From Deltaproteobacteria bacterium (GTDB lineage Bacteria > Desulfobacterota > Binatia > Binatales > Binataceae), in contig JAKBMB010000016.1 of assembly GCA_021831785.1 (NCBI GenBank), positions 62,001 through 126,000 of the forward strand: a DNA stretch of 64,000 nt, read 5' to 3'. Below the pieces are notes generated by a model. It was not told where the DNA came from. It was given only the letters and a program-made list of their open reading frames with translations, and did no database searches. A program made the translations under genes and the position numbers. Shown one piece after another: positions 26,962-36,394 of this stretch. How positions within the stretch are numbered: the stretch's first letter is position 1; each line of letters starts with the position of its first letter.

Positions 26962-27864
26962 ATGCCGTTTTGGAGGACCCACTTCGGGTCTGAGGAGGAG
27001 AACCGCCGTGTGGAGCTTGAGCGGCGTTTGCGGGCTTTTTATTCCACAGTTAACAACTACGAAGCCTATCGCGAGGAAAACTGGAAACCGGAATTTTGGG
27101 CACCTATCCGCTTGGCGATTGAGAATTCCCTTTCTCACCGCTCTTGTAAAGTTCTAGAAATCGGTGCGGGCAGGACAGGATTTGCGAATTATTTGGGTGG
27201 TATCAGAAGCCGGGTGGAATTCCATGTTCAAGACGTCACGGGACGAAACAATGAATATTTGCGCACGGTTGCAGACAAGGTCTGGATCTGTGATGTCACA
27301 CAAATCCAGGAGAGTTACGACGTCATCTTCAGCACCTTTGTCTACGAGCACATGACGGCACCCAAAGCCGCCCTCGATTATATCTTAATGATGCTCAGAC
27401 CCTCGGGCAGTCTTTTTATCGCCTCGCCCCGATATGACTTTCCAGGTTATCTAAGCCCCTCCGCTCGGCACCTCTCCCGAGTAAAGCGGCTCACGATAGT
27501 TATGGAGCTCATGCTGAGACGAGCGCGGGTCATCTCCGGTGGTCCAGCGCTCTTCTTGCTTCATTTCGATCCGGCGGTCTTTCACCGGCCGTGGTTCCGG
27601 GACGCGGATGCCGTGCATTGGCCGTCGATCTGGGACCTGAAACGTTTTCTTCATGAGCGTGGCGGTGCGGTGATGGAGCGGTTGCGAATAGAGCCGGAAG
27701 GGCTAAGACACGCCTTCTGGGCACGCTTCCTGTTGCTGTTCGTTCGGATTCGCCTCCTTCCTACGCCGGCTCTGCCGTCTGCGCAGCACGTGAGCGGCAA
27801 GGCATCGACTGACCAGAGAAGCGACTCGAACTGGAACAGCGGAAATAGAGAATGCCCGAACTGA
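26962..27864 (+). CDS. Class I SAM-dependent methyltransferase
   Basis: A 300-residue product with KVLEIGAGRTGFANYLGG (motif I), VWICDVTQIQESYDVIFSTFVYEHMTAPKAAL, and LRPSGSLFIASPRYDFPGYLSP. I chose ATG 26962 because the conserved part starts shortly after; the same frame is open back to 26881 inside the previous gene. Base composition is noticeably less GC-rich than in the flanking genes. It overlaps the following glycosyltransferase by 13 bases. Confidence 0.85.
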   Translation: MPFWRTHFGSEEENRRVELERRLRAFYSTVNNYEAYREENWKPEFWAPIRLAIENSLSHRSCKVLEIGAGRTGFANYLGGIRSRVEFHVQDVTGRNNEYLRTVADKVWICDVTQIQESYDVIFSTFVYEHMTAPKAALDYILMMLRPSGSLFIASPRYDFPGYLSPSARHLSRVKRLTIVMELMLRRARVISGGPALFLLHFDPAVFHRPWFRDADAVHWPSIWDLKRFLHERGGAVMERLRIEPEGLRHAFWARFLLLFVRIRLLPTPALPSAQHVSGKASTDQRSDSNWNSGNRECPN

Positions 27865-29021
27865 AGGTTGCGGTCGTCTTCATCAATTTTGGGCCGTATC
27901 ATTTCGCTCGCGCGAAAGCTCTGGGCGAAACCGAGGGCGTTTCGCCATTTTTTATTCAGCTTGCAAGGTCGATAGTCACCCATTCATGGCAAGTGCCAGA
28001 CAAATACCGCTCTTCGATAAGGCTAATCACGCTCTCCGAACTTCCGTTCGAGCGCTGCGGTTATCTTGAGTTATCGCGGCTGCTCCGGAAGGCGCTGGAC
28101 GAGATCGATCCGGCAGTCGTCGTAACCGCATCGTTTCGTCCTTTCATCATGTTGAGCGCGGCGCGCTGGGCGCATTTCCGCAACCGGCGCACCGTTCTCT
28201 TCTATGAGACAACGCCGTGGGACAAGCGCCGCCGCGCGCCGGTGGAGACGGTTAAGCGCTGGACGCTCAGGCAATATTACGATGCCGCCTTCGTTGGGGG
28301 CAGTGTGCATCGGGACTACCTGAAGGAACTCGGGATGCCCGAGCACCGCATCTGGCAGCCCTACGACGTGGTGGACAACGATTACTTCGCAGCCAAGGCA
28401 GCCCTGGTCCGCGCCGATCCCGAACGCTGGCGGAAAACACTGGGCCTGCCCGACCGCTACTTTTTGTACGTGGGCCGCTACGCGCCGGAAAAGAACCTGC
28501 TGCGGCTGCTCGAAGCGTATGCACTCTACCGAGAGAGTTCCGCTGCCGGATGGTCATTGGTGCTGGTGGGCGACGGCCCGCAGCGCTCCGAGCTTGAGCG
28601 CTACGTCTCGAGCACCGGGCTTGAGGGCGTATTCTTGAAGCACTTCGCGCAGCTCGAGAATCTCCCCGCTTACTACGCGCTGGCCGACTGTTTTGTATTG
28701 CCCAGCACGGTTGACCCGTGGGGACTGGTCGTCAACGAGGCGATGGCTTGCGGCCTTCCGGTCATTGTCTCGAAGCTCTGCGGCTGCGTCCCGGAGCTGG
28801 TCCAGGAGGGCGAGAACGGTTTTCACTGCGATCCGTATGACACGCTTGCGATCGCGGCCCGGCTCGGACGAATGGCGTCTCTTGACACAATCTCTTTACA
28901 AAACATGGGTGATCTCTCAAGGAAAATCATTTCCGGGTTCACGCCCCGGATATGGGCCAATAATCTCGCCCAATGCGTAAAGGTTACGGCCGCGGACAAT
29001 TGGCGAGGGACCGGCTCGTGA
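27852..29021 (+). CDS. GT4 glycosyltransferase
   Basis: A 389-residue GT-B enzyme: VAVVFINFGPYHFARAKAL at the start, then the C-terminal FLYVGRYAPEKNLLRLLEAYALYR, LVLVGDGPQRSELERYV, and DCFVLPSTVDPWGLVVNEAMACGLPVIVSKLCGCVPELV. The last of these is the GT4 donor-site signature. It overlaps the preceding methyltransferase by 13 bases and the following polymerase by 4, so translation is coupled across the three. Confidence 0.9.
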   Translation: MPELKVAVVFINFGPYHFARAKALGETEGVSPFFIQLARSIVTHSWQVPDKYRSSIRLITLSELPFERCGYLELSRLLRKALDEIDPAVVVTASFRPFIMLSAARWAHFRNRRTVLFYETTPWDKRRRAPVETVKRWTLRQYYDAAFVGGSVHRDYLKELGMPEHRIWQPYDVVDNDYFAAKAALVRADPERWRKTLGLPDRYFLYVGRYAPEKNLLRLLEAYALYRESSAAGWSLVLVGDGPQRSELERYVSSTGLEGVFLKHFAQLENLPAYYALADCFVLPSTVDPWGLVVNEAMACGLPVIVSKLCGCVPELVQEGENGFHCDPYDTLAIAARLGRMASLDTISLQNMGDLSRKIISGFTPRIWANNLAQCVKVTAADNWRGTGS

Positions 29022-30451
29022 GCGCGGGCTCCATCTCCATCGCGCTTTCGGCGGATACACGCATCGCAGCGCCGCGTATCGCGTTGGTGCCCTGGGCCAT
29101 CGCGCTCCTCACGGCCATCATATGGCTTTGCGCCGCCATCGACGGTCCTTCGCCGGCGTTGGCACAGTCTTTCGGAATGGGGATTTTGGCCGTCCTTGCG
29201 CTCTACCTGGCTACCGCGCTGCTGGTGCGTCCTCAGGAAGTATGCCGGCCGATGAGTCTTTTCTGTATAGGCTGCATTAATTTTTTTATCTTGGACGCAG
29301 CCTTTCTCTTGCATCGGGCGAGAGACTTCGACCCGGAGAGCCTGCTCGCGGCGGATACGCTGATCACAATATTCCTAATTGTAACAACCTTAACACACAA
29401 CGTGGCAAAGTTCCGGAGAAGTTTTCTGGCTGCATTGTTTAAACGCGCGCCTGGATACCTGAGCGGCAATGCGTATCTCCTTGTCGCTGTTGCCGCGGTG
29501 GCGTTCGAGTACCTGCGGCGCCTTTATTTTGTGGACTTCAGCCTGTCCCGTCTATGGCATGATCTGCTTCTCGCTAGAAGTGGCGGCGCGTTCCGCATGG
29601 GGGTCGAGAACAATTGGCGAGTTGTTCTGGCACCGATTACAGTGCTTTTCCTTTTGACCACGGTTTTTGCCGATCTCGCGTGGCGTCGGGGCATATCGCG
29701 GCCCAAGAAGGTTTTTCTGCTTGTGGTAGTCGCCGTGCAACTCGGAACTCTGGTGCTGGACACCGTTCGTGCCGACCTCTTTACGGCGATACTGACGCCG
29801 ATCTTTGTCCGCGCGGCGCAGGACGACAGCTCTGTGGGGCGCTTGCTCGGCGTGCTGGTGCTCGGCTTGCCGCTTTTAATTCCGCTGATGAACGTGATGA
29901 ACTATGCTCGGGGCGGCTGGCAAGGCCTGCAAGTAGGCGAACATGCGTTTCAGGAACCTGGTGAGGATGATTTCTTCTGGCTCACCAATCTTGCGGCCTA
30001 CAGATCGCAGGATCCCGGCCTACTTCAATACAAGGGCGCTTTCGGTTTCGCCGAAGGACTTGGCGAAATTGGGCGCGACTGGGTAATCATCGCCATACCC
30101 CGTGTGGTCTGGCCTGAAAAGCCGAAGTACCAGGAGCAGCATTACGATACGCGCGGATGGTACGCTGCTGAATCAGTGGTTGGCGATCTCTTTCAGGCAG
30201 GTGGGGTCTCGTGCGTGATCGGCGGAGCGATTCTGTTCGGTCTGTGGCTGAGCCTGCTCGACGGCATTTATGCCGCGCTGAAAAGCGACGGAGAGGCTAT
30301 TGCGTACGTCTTTCTCGCGGTCAGTGTCGTATCGATGACAAGGACCGCGCTCCCATTCGGTACCGTGCCGCTGTTGCTTTCTTGCCTGCTCTTCATTATC
30401 GGCTGGAATATGTCGCGGCTGTTTCCGGCACGGCGGCAGCGCTGGGCATAG
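29018..30451 (+). CDS. O-antigen polymerase-like membrane protein (Wzy, oligosaccharide repeat unit polymerase)
   Basis: A 477-residue protein with about 11-12 membrane helices and a large periplasmic loop (about 300-370) holding EDDFFWLTNLAAYRSQDPGLLQYKGAFGFAEGLG and RVVWPEKPKYQEQHY, features of bacterial Wzy polymerases of the O-antigen polysaccharide polymerase type. I prefer GTG 29018, which overlaps the previous stop as GTGA and has GAGGGA upstream; ATG 28973 in frame is an alternative. This is the second polymerase candidate in the locus, besides the Wzy_C protein at 13.8-16.4 kb. Confidence 0.82.
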   Translation: MSAGSISIALSADTRIAAPRIALVPWAIALLTAIIWLCAAIDGPSPALAQSFGMGILAVLALYLATALLVRPQEVCRPMSLFCIGCINFFILDAAFLLHRARDFDPESLLAADTLITIFLIVTTLTHNVAKFRRSFLAALFKRAPGYLSGNAYLLVAVAAVAFEYLRRLYFVDFSLSRLWHDLLLARSGGAFRMGVENNWRVVLAPITVLFLLTTVFADLAWRRGISRPKKVFLLVVVAVQLGTLVLDTVRADLFTAILTPIFVRAAQDDSSVGRLLGVLVLGLPLLIPLMNVMNYARGGWQGLQVGEHAFQEPGEDDFFWLTNLAAYRSQDPGLLQYKGAFGFAEGLGEIGRDWVIIAIPRVVWPEKPKYQEQHYDTRGWYAAESVVGDLFQAGGVSCVIGGAILFGLWLSLLDGIYAALKSDGEAIAYVFLAVSVVSMTRTALPFGTVPLLLSCLLFIIGWNMSRLFPARRQRWA

Positions 30452-30491
30452 GAACTTCCCATGCGGCAGCCGCATGTGTCAGTAGGCTATC

Positions 30492-31172
30492 ATGGCAAAT
30501 CCTGAGCGCTTTTATAAAGGGGCAAATGGCCAGCGCTACTTCAACCGGTTTCCGGAGCCTCACTCGGACGTCGCCGGTTTATGTTTCCAGGAGAAGACCC
30601 GGGATTGGATTAAATGCGCGGACCGGGTTCTCGAGTTTGGTGCAGGGACCGGGGCAAACTTAATGCAATTACAGGTCGCGGAAAAAGCCTGCTACGACGT
30701 CAGCGAAGTCGCGCGTGCGGCCTCGTCACAGGCAGGGCTGATCGTTTACGACAACAGTGAATCCATACCGCGAGCATATTGGAGCGTGGTGATTTGCCAT
30801 CACGTGCTTGAGCACGTGGCGTCGCCGCTGGACACCCTGCGTTTGCTTGGCGAACTGCTGAGACCCAACGGGCGGCTGATTCTTACCGTGCCCCTGGAGG
30901 GCCACCGGCGGACGCTAATTCCGCACGACCGGGATCCTGATCATCACCTGTACTGCTGGAATCCAACCACCCTTAGGAACTTGGTCGAAGAGGCGGACTT
31001 CTCGGTGGTCGAAATCTGTTGTAGGATCGCCGCCCGTGAAGATATCTTCGCGCCCATGATGCGTTATTCTTGGCCTCTCTTTGAGCTCGCCGCCTGGAGC
31101 GCGGGCATGATCCTGCGTCGCGGCGAGATGACCTGCATCGCTGTCGCCCGGACGCAAAATGAAGAGACTTAG
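30492..31172 (+). CDS. Class I SAM-dependent methyltransferase
   Basis: A 226-residue methyltransferase: RVLEFGAGTGANLMQLQV (motif I), YWSVVICHHVLEHVASPLDTLRLLGELLRPNGRLILTVP, then a segment HHLYCWNPTTLRNLVEEADFSVVEI. The last motif is common in Methyltransf_23-type enzymes that act on sugars. ATG 30492 is close to the conserved start. It overlaps the next glycosyltransferase by 14 bases. Confidence 0.86.
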   Translation: MANPERFYKGANGQRYFNRFPEPHSDVAGLCFQEKTRDWIKCADRVLEFGAGTGANLMQLQVAEKACYDVSEVARAASSQAGLIVYDNSESIPRAYWSVVICHHVLEHVASPLDTLRLLGELLRPNGRLILTVPLEGHRRTLIPHDRDPDHHLYCWNPTTLRNLVEEADFSVVEICCRIAAREDIFAPMMRYSWPLFELAAWSAGMILRRGEMTCIAVARTQNEET

Positions 31173-32397
31173 AATCGGACTGGTTGCGCCGGGGATTCCC
31201 AGATCGGCCACCGGCCCCGCTTTCTGGATCAAGGAGCTGTCGGCTGGACTGTGTGATGCCGGCCACAGCGTGACGGTGGCCGCCGGCGATGCGCCCGTGC
31301 GACGCGACAAGCCCGACCCAACAGTAGGGATAGACCGCCGCGCACGGGTTGTCCTCTTTCCAGCGCGATCCTACCTGGAATGGCGTCTTCACTATAACCC
31401 ATCGTTGAAGCGCTGGCTTAGAGACAATATCGGCGGCTTCGATGTCGTGGACATTCAGGGGGTGTGGTCGTTCGCCGCCGCTCACGCGGCCCACGCCTGC
31501 ATCAGCGCCGGCGTGCCGTACATTCTGACTCCACACGGACAGATGGCGGCTTGGGACTGGAACAAAAAGTACTGGCCAAAGCGCGCGTTCTTTGAGTTGG
31601 TCAGTCGAGACGTGTGGCGCGCGGCGGCAGCTATCCGTTTCGTCTCACACGGTGAAGTGGAACGTTCGCAGGTCAGCCCTGGAGAGCGCGGAACCGTCAT
31701 TCCTTATTGGGTAAGCTTGGGCCCCAATCCTTTGAGTCGTGGTGCCAACGCAAGCGTAAAGGCGCAGATCGGCATACCGGAGAGTTCCCCACTTGTGATT
31801 TTTTTCGGGAGGATCAGCGCTCAGAAAGGAGTCTTGGAGATCGTTCTTGCCTTCGACCGCTTGTGGCGACGACGGCCGGCGCTGTTCCTGGCTATCGTCG
31901 GACCGCAAGATGGTAGTTACGGCGCTCAAGTACTGCGTGCAATTGCGGGTCTGCCTTGCAAATCCAATATTCGCGTCCTTCGTCCGGTTTATGACCAGCG
32001 TAAGTATGACCTCTTGTCGGTTGCCTCGCTTTTCATAACCTTGTCGAAGAACGAAGGCCTCCCCATCACGGTGCTGGAAGCTATGGCGTGCGGTGTTCCG
32101 GTCGTGATAACCGCGCAAGCGAACATTCCGGAGGTCGGGCTTTATGGCGCCGGCAGGATTGTTCCCAATGAGCCAGGGGCGGTTGCGGCCGCGCTTGAGG
32201 CGTTGCTCGAGGATCCGGCGGCTCTGCAGCGGATGAGCGAGCGAGCCAGAAGGCTGGTTGCAGAGCGGTTTTCACCGGCTGTCGTTTTGCCTAAGTTGGC
32301 CGCCCTGTATGAACGCGTCGCGACCAACGGCCTTTCGCGGGCAGCGGGGAGCGTGCCGGGCTCTGAGCAAGCGAGAGGAACAGCTGTTGAAGGTTAA
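31159..32397 (+). CDS. GT4 glycosyltransferase
   Basis: A 412-residue GT-B enzyme. N-terminal: IGLVAPGIPRSATGPAFWIKELSAGL, and PYILTPHGQMAAWDWNKKYWPKRAFFEL, a pattern typical of EPS-cluster GT4 enzymes with the conserved TPHG. C-terminal: VIFFGRISAQKGVLEIVLAF and ASLFITLSKNEGLPITVLEAMACGVPVVITAQANIPEV. It starts inside the end of the preceding methyltransferase gene. Specificity unknown. Confidence 0.9.
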   Translation: MKRLRIGLVAPGIPRSATGPAFWIKELSAGLCDAGHSVTVAAGDAPVRRDKPDPTVGIDRRARVVLFPARSYLEWRLHYNPSLKRWLRDNIGGFDVVDIQGVWSFAAAHAAHACISAGVPYILTPHGQMAAWDWNKKYWPKRAFFELVSRDVWRAAAAIRFVSHGEVERSQVSPGERGTVIPYWVSLGPNPLSRGANASVKAQIGIPESSPLVIFFGRISAQKGVLEIVLAFDRLWRRRPALFLAIVGPQDGSYGAQVLRAIAGLPCKSNIRVLRPVYDQRKYDLLSVASLFITLSKNEGLPITVLEAMACGVPVVITAQANIPEVGLYGAGRIVPNEPGAVAAALEALLEDPAALQRMSERARRLVAERFSPAVVLPKLAALYERVATNGLSRAAGSVPGSEQARGTAVEG

Positions 32398-32484
32398 AAT
32401 CCCACGCGTGGCTTGCTGAGGTCACGCTGGGGAAGACGTCCAAACCAGCGGTCCTGCTCTGTTTTAGTGTCCGGGTTTTCGCTT

Positions 32485-33639
32485 GTGGATATCACAATAG
32501 TTCAGGGGCCTTTCTATCCCATTCCGCCGCTCTTGGGGGGAGCGATAGAGAAGGTGTGGTTCGACCTTGGCCGCGAGTTTGCGCGTCGGGGGCATCGGGT
32601 GGTTCACGTCTCTCGTAGATTCCGTGAGCTTGCGCCAAGGGAATGGATCGACGGTGTCAAGCATGTGCGTGTTGCGGGCTTTAGCGCCCCCAGATCCAAA
32701 GTGCTGTACCGGATACTGGACCTTATTTACTCCGCCAGAACACTCTCCGTATTGCCCACGGCTCACGTCGTGGTTACCAACGCGATATGGCTGCCGATTC
32801 TGATCAGGGACTCCCGCTACGGCGCACTTTATGTGCACGTCGGCCGCTACCCAAAAAAACAGATGTGGCTCTACCGGCACGCAACTCGCCTCCAGACCGT
32901 TTCCACGGCGGTGGCACACGCGATTGCCCGCCAGAGCCCGGGGTGCGCTCATAAGGTTCGCGTAATTCCCTACCCGGTGGCCCACGCTACGGAGCCAGCC
33001 GAGGTGAAAAACTCCTGGAGCGGTCGAGGAAAGACCATCCTTTACGCCGGTCGCATCCATCCCGAAAAGGGGCTTGAGATACTGCTCAAGGGTTTTGCAC
33101 AATTCATCCGATCTGCTGACACGGGATGGCGCCTTTCAATCGTCGGTCCCTGGGAAACGAGCGCCGGGGGCGGGGGAAAAGAGTACTACGAACGTTTGCG
33201 CGCCATCTCTGCGCCGCTTGATGGTAAGGTGGATTGGGCCGGTCCCGTATTTGAGCGCCAACTGCTGGACGGCTTTTATCGCGAGGCGAGCCTTTTCGTC
33301 TACCCTTCGGTCGCGGAGGTCGGCGAGAGTTTCGGCCTCGCTCCGCTGGAGGCTATGTCCGCTGGCTGTCCCGCCTTGGTTTCGGCACTAGCATGCTTCG
33401 CCGATTATATCGCCGACGGGGAGACGGGTTTTGTATTCGACCATCGTTCGGATGATCCTGCCGCCCGTCTGGCCGAAAAGTTGTCGCAGATTGTCTCCGA
33501 ACCTGCGAAGCTGGGTCGCGTTGCCGAAGAAGCTTGCCGTACGGCATCGCGCTTTGCGCTGCCGCTTGTAGCGGAAATGTTTCTCGATGACTTCGCCAGC
33601 CTGGTGAACCATCGGACAACCTCAGTGCCATTACATTGA
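32485..33639 (+). CDS. GT4 glycosyltransferase
   Basis: A GT-B enzyme of 384 residues from GTG 32485, where the family-typical start ITIVQGPFYPIPPLLGGAIEKVWFDLGREFARRGH begins. The frame is open back to a TTG at 32413 and also offers GTG 32467; none has a clear ribosome site. The C-terminal domain has ILYAGRIHPEKGLEILLKGFAQF and ASLFVYPSVAEVGESFGLAPLEAMSAGCPALVSALACFADYI. A glycine-rich loop (TSAGGGGKEYYERL) lies before the donor site. Confidence 0.87.
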   Translation: MDITIVQGPFYPIPPLLGGAIEKVWFDLGREFARRGHRVVHVSRRFRELAPREWIDGVKHVRVAGFSAPRSKVLYRILDLIYSARTLSVLPTAHVVVTNAIWLPILIRDSRYGALYVHVGRYPKKQMWLYRHATRLQTVSTAVAHAIARQSPGCAHKVRVIPYPVAHATEPAEVKNSWSGRGKTILYAGRIHPEKGLEILLKGFAQFIRSADTGWRLSIVGPWETSAGGGGKEYYERLRAISAPLDGKVDWAGPVFERQLLDGFYREASLFVYPSVAEVGESFGLAPLEAMSAGCPALVSALACFADYIADGETGFVFDHRSDDPAARLAEKLSQIVSEPAKLGRVAEEACRTASRFALPLVAEMFLDDFASLVNHRTTSVPLH

Positions 33640-33657
33640 CGGCAACCCTTGCACCTT

Positions 33658-34566
33658 ATGAACCTGTCGGTTGTGATCCTGACCTTTAACTCTGAGCGCA
33701 CGATCGGCGAAACGATCCGTGCGGCGGCCCTGGTCTCGGACGATATTCACGTAGTGGATTCATTCAGCTCAGACGCGACCTGCGCCGCCGCCCGCCAACT
33801 TGGAGCGCATCTGGTTCAGCATGAATTCCTCACCTATGCTGCGCAGCGAAACTGGGCCATCGAAAATCTCCCGCTCAAGCACGACTGGGAGCTGCATCTG
33901 GATGCTGATGAGCATTTGTCGGACACTCTCGTGGCGGAGCTCAACCGATTGAGGCCGGAGGAAATGCCCGGCGGCCTCGCGGGATACCACGTGGCTCGGC
34001 TTGTACGGTTTCTCGGCCGCCCGATTCGCCATGGGGGGATGTTCCCGATCTGGCATCTGCGCCTGTTTCGGCGAGGTGCGGGCCGGTGCGAAGACCGGGA
34101 ATATGATCAGCACTTCATCGTCAGCGGGCCGACCGGCAAGCTGCGCGGTTGGATTGTCGACGACATTCGAATGCCGCTCAGCGAATGGATTGTCCGGCAC
34201 AATCGATGGTCGGACGCCGAGGTGCGCAATCTGCTTAACCGCGCTCCGGGTTCTCTCCAAGTCCGTCCTGATCTCTTCGGCAGCCCCGTCCAGAGAAAGC
34301 GGTATCTGCGGAAAGTATATGGACGGTTTCCGTTGTTCAGCCGCGCTTTTCTTTTGTTTTTTTACCGTTACATTTTAAGGGGTGGTTTCCTTGACGGAAA
34401 GGAAGGGGCTGTGTTCTTCGTCTTGCAGACATTGTGGTTCCGCTTCCTTGTGGATGCCAAGCTCTTCGAACAAACTCTCGGGAGTGCGGCAACAACGGCT
34501 GACACGGCTTGCATTGCGGAGACTCCGCGCTCGCTTATATCCGGCGGTCCGGCTGGGGACCGATGA
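33658..34566 (+). CDS. GT2 family glycosyltransferase (WaaE/KdtX-like)
   Basis: A 302-residue GT-A enzyme: LSVVILTFNSERTIGETIRAA, then DIHVVDSFSSDATCAAARQLGAHLVQHEFLTYAAQRNWAI and the metal-binding LHLDADEHLSD. The AAQRNWAI and DADE motifs place it with WaaE-type lipopolysaccharide-core-like transferases. ATG 33658 is chosen over an in-frame TTG nine bases earlier because the first beta strand begins at once. It is the only GT2 gene of the locus. Confidence 0.88.
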   Translation: MNLSVVILTFNSERTIGETIRAAALVSDDIHVVDSFSSDATCAAARQLGAHLVQHEFLTYAAQRNWAIENLPLKHDWELHLDADEHLSDTLVAELNRLRPEEMPGGLAGYHVARLVRFLGRPIRHGGMFPIWHLRLFRRGAGRCEDREYDQHFIVSGPTGKLRGWIVDDIRMPLSEWIVRHNRWSDAEVRNLLNRAPGSLQVRPDLFGSPVQRKRYLRKVYGRFPLFSRAFLLFFYRYILRGGFLDGKEGAVFFVLQTLWFRFLVDAKLFEQTLGSAATTADTACIAETPRSLISGGPAGDR

Positions 34567-34630
34567 AATGGGTTGGACTGCTTCGTCCCACACTCAGAGT
34601 TTGTGAGTTTTTTGGGTTCCGCCCAATCTT

Positions 34631-34726
34631 GTGTCATCTTGAGCGAAGGCCGGCGCGGCGGGAGTCGAAAGACCCCTAGTTTTTCCGCGATCCTTCGACT
34701 CGCGCAACGCTCGCTCAGGATGACAC
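34631..34726. repeat. MITE-like inverted repeat
   Basis: The ends 34631-34646 and 34711-34726 are inverted repeats: TGTCATCTTGAGCGA pairs with TCGCTCAGGATGACA with one mismatch. A second inner pair, GAGTCGAAAGA near 34662 and TCCTTCGACTC near 34691, extends the foldback. This TGTCATCCTGAGCGAAG...CTTCGCTCAGGATGACA pattern is a dispersed palindrome known from many bacterial genomes and looks like a small non-coding mobile or REP-type unit. It fills the gap between the GT2 gene and the next methyltransferase. Confidence 0.7.
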
Positions 34727-34808
34727 CGAACGCTAACGTTAAAAAAATCACAAACACTCAGGTCGGATGCGCGGGTTTCCGGATGGCCGATCCGGCGAGC
34801 GCCGGACC

Positions 34809-35537
34809 ATGCAGGCTCGGGTAAAGGAACTCACACAGCGATTCTACTATCGTCGGCCGGGCTGGGTTGACGGGACCTCGCAGTTTGCCGCGCTGATTCA
34901 AAAGCGGCTGGCACGCAACGCGCGCATGCTGGACCTCGGGGCCGGAAGAGGCAAGGCCGGACCGGTCAACTTTCGGGGCGAAGCACGGATAATCGTTGGT
35001 GTCGACCCGGATTCGGGGCTGAGCGAAAACCCCGGCGTTGACCGCCGCGTGCTCGGGCTTGCCCAGAACCTGCCGTTTCGCGCCGGCACTTTCGACTTGG
35101 TTTTCAGCGATTGGGTGGTGGAGCATCTGCCCGACCCCGCCGCAGCCGCCACGGAAGCTTTTCGCGTGCTTAAGCCGGGTGGCTTTCTTATCTTTCGCAC
35201 CGGGAACCTTTTTCACTATAGCTACGCGATTGCCGCGGCGACGCCGCACTGGTTCCATCGGCTTGTCGCCAACCGGGTGCGCGGCCTTGCCGGCGATAGC
35301 GGCGACCCCCATCCCACCTATTACAGAATGAATACCGCGGCAGCCGTGCGCCGATGCCTGGGACGGGCCGGCTTCGTCGAGGAGCAACTGTTGATGGTGG
35401 AAGCGGAGCCGAGTTACCTGATGTTTTCGGTCCCGACGTTTCTCCTGGGACTGGCGTACGAGCGGCTGGTCAATCGCGCTCCGTCGCTGTCGAGGTTGCG
35501 CGCTTGCATTTTTGCATGCTTCCGCAAGCCGGTTTGA
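34809..35537 (+). CDS. Class I SAM-dependent methyltransferase
   Basis: A 242-residue methyltransferase: ARMLDLGAGRGKAGPVNFRGEARIIVGVDPD (motif I and acidic loop), FDLVFSDWVVEHLPDPAAAATEAFRVLKPGGFLIFRTGN. ATG 34809 is chosen because the N-terminal QARVKELTQRFYYRRPG looks conserved; the open frame extends to 34767. It overlaps the FkbM gene by 22 bases. Confidence 0.86.
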   Translation: MQARVKELTQRFYYRRPGWVDGTSQFAALIQKRLARNARMLDLGAGRGKAGPVNFRGEARIIVGVDPDSGLSENPGVDRRVLGLAQNLPFRAGTFDLVFSDWVVEHLPDPAAAATEAFRVLKPGGFLIFRTGNLFHYSYAIAAATPHWFHRLVANRVRGLAGDSGDPHPTYYRMNTAAAVRRCLGRAGFVEEQLLMVEAEPSYLMFSVPTFLLGLAYERLVNRAPSLSRLRACIFACFRKPV

Positions 35538-36394
35538 TCGCAAGCACGCTCCGCGAGCGATTTCATCCGCTCTACCGCCTGCGCAAGTACGCTTTCGCCC
35601 GCGCGGTCCTGACCCGTCTCGACATCCCGGTCTGGGTCAGGATGCCTGGGGTCAACTGGAAGGTACGCGTTCGCCTGATAAGTCATGCGGCCTACTACGT
35701 CAGAGGGGCGTATCCGGAGATGGAAATCGCTGCGATGCTGCTGGCCATCGACAAGTTGCTTGCGCCCCGGTCGTATTGGTGCGTTGGCGCCAACATCGGC
35801 TACTATGGCTGGCTGCTCAAGAGCAGCGACCCGGGGCTCAGGGTCGTCATGTTCGAGCCGAACCCGGCAAACGTACACCTGATTCGCGCGACTCTGCGAA
35901 GAAGCCGCCTTTCGGACATCGTCGTGCAACCGTCTGCGGTAAGCGACACTGTGGGTATCCGGCCGCTGGCGGTCGACCGTCAGACCGGCGCTACGTCGAC
36001 GCTGGAGGGCATCGAAACGTCGTTCGGCCGAACGCACTGGGGCGTCGTCGGCGATTCGGTGCCGGTCAGCACCGTCACAATCGACAGCGCACGGAGCGAA
36101 CCGATCGACGTCATCAAGATTGACGTTGAGGGCCACGAGGAAAACGTGTTGCGCGGAGCGGATAAAACGCTGCGGTCGGATCAACCGATCCTTGTGGTCG
36201 AGTGCTTTCACGAGGGGGCATGCCTTGCTAAGACGCTCAAGCCGCTTGGCTACCTGGCGCTTGACGCTCAGCGGATGGACGAAGACCTGACTAGGGGCTG
36301 CAACTTTCTTGCGCTACCGAGACGGCATCGACCGCTGCTTGGTCAACTGAGGAAAGCATGGTCAGCCGAAGTCGTTCGGTTGCGCGGAGCGTGA
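35516..36394 (+). CDS. FkbM-family methyltransferase (intact)
   Basis: A 292-residue product. The SAM site is slightly unusual (SYWCVGANIGYYGWLLKSSDPGLRVVMFEPNPANVHLIRATL) with Cys-Val-Gly-Ala in place of the common D-x-G-A. The family hallmark IDVIKIDVEGHEENVLRGADKTL is intact near residue 200, followed by ILVVECF. FkbM enzymes O-methylate hydroxyls on sugars and related compounds. ATG 35516 lies inside the previous gene. The frame is open further upstream but without similarity. It overlaps the next gene by four bases (GTGA). Confidence 0.85.
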   Translation: MLPQAGLIASTLRERFHPLYRLRKYAFARAVLTRLDIPVWVRMPGVNWKVRVRLISHAAYYVRGAYPEMEIAAMLLAIDKLLAPRSYWCVGANIGYYGWLLKSSDPGLRVVMFEPNPANVHLIRATLRRSRLSDIVVQPSAVSDTVGIRPLAVDRQTGATSTLEGIETSFGRTHWGVVGDSVPVSTVTIDSARSEPIDVIKIDVEGHEENVLRGADKTLRSDQPILVVECFHEGACLAKTLKPLGYLALDAQRMDEDLTRGCNFLALPRRHRPLLGQLRKAWSAEVVRLRGA

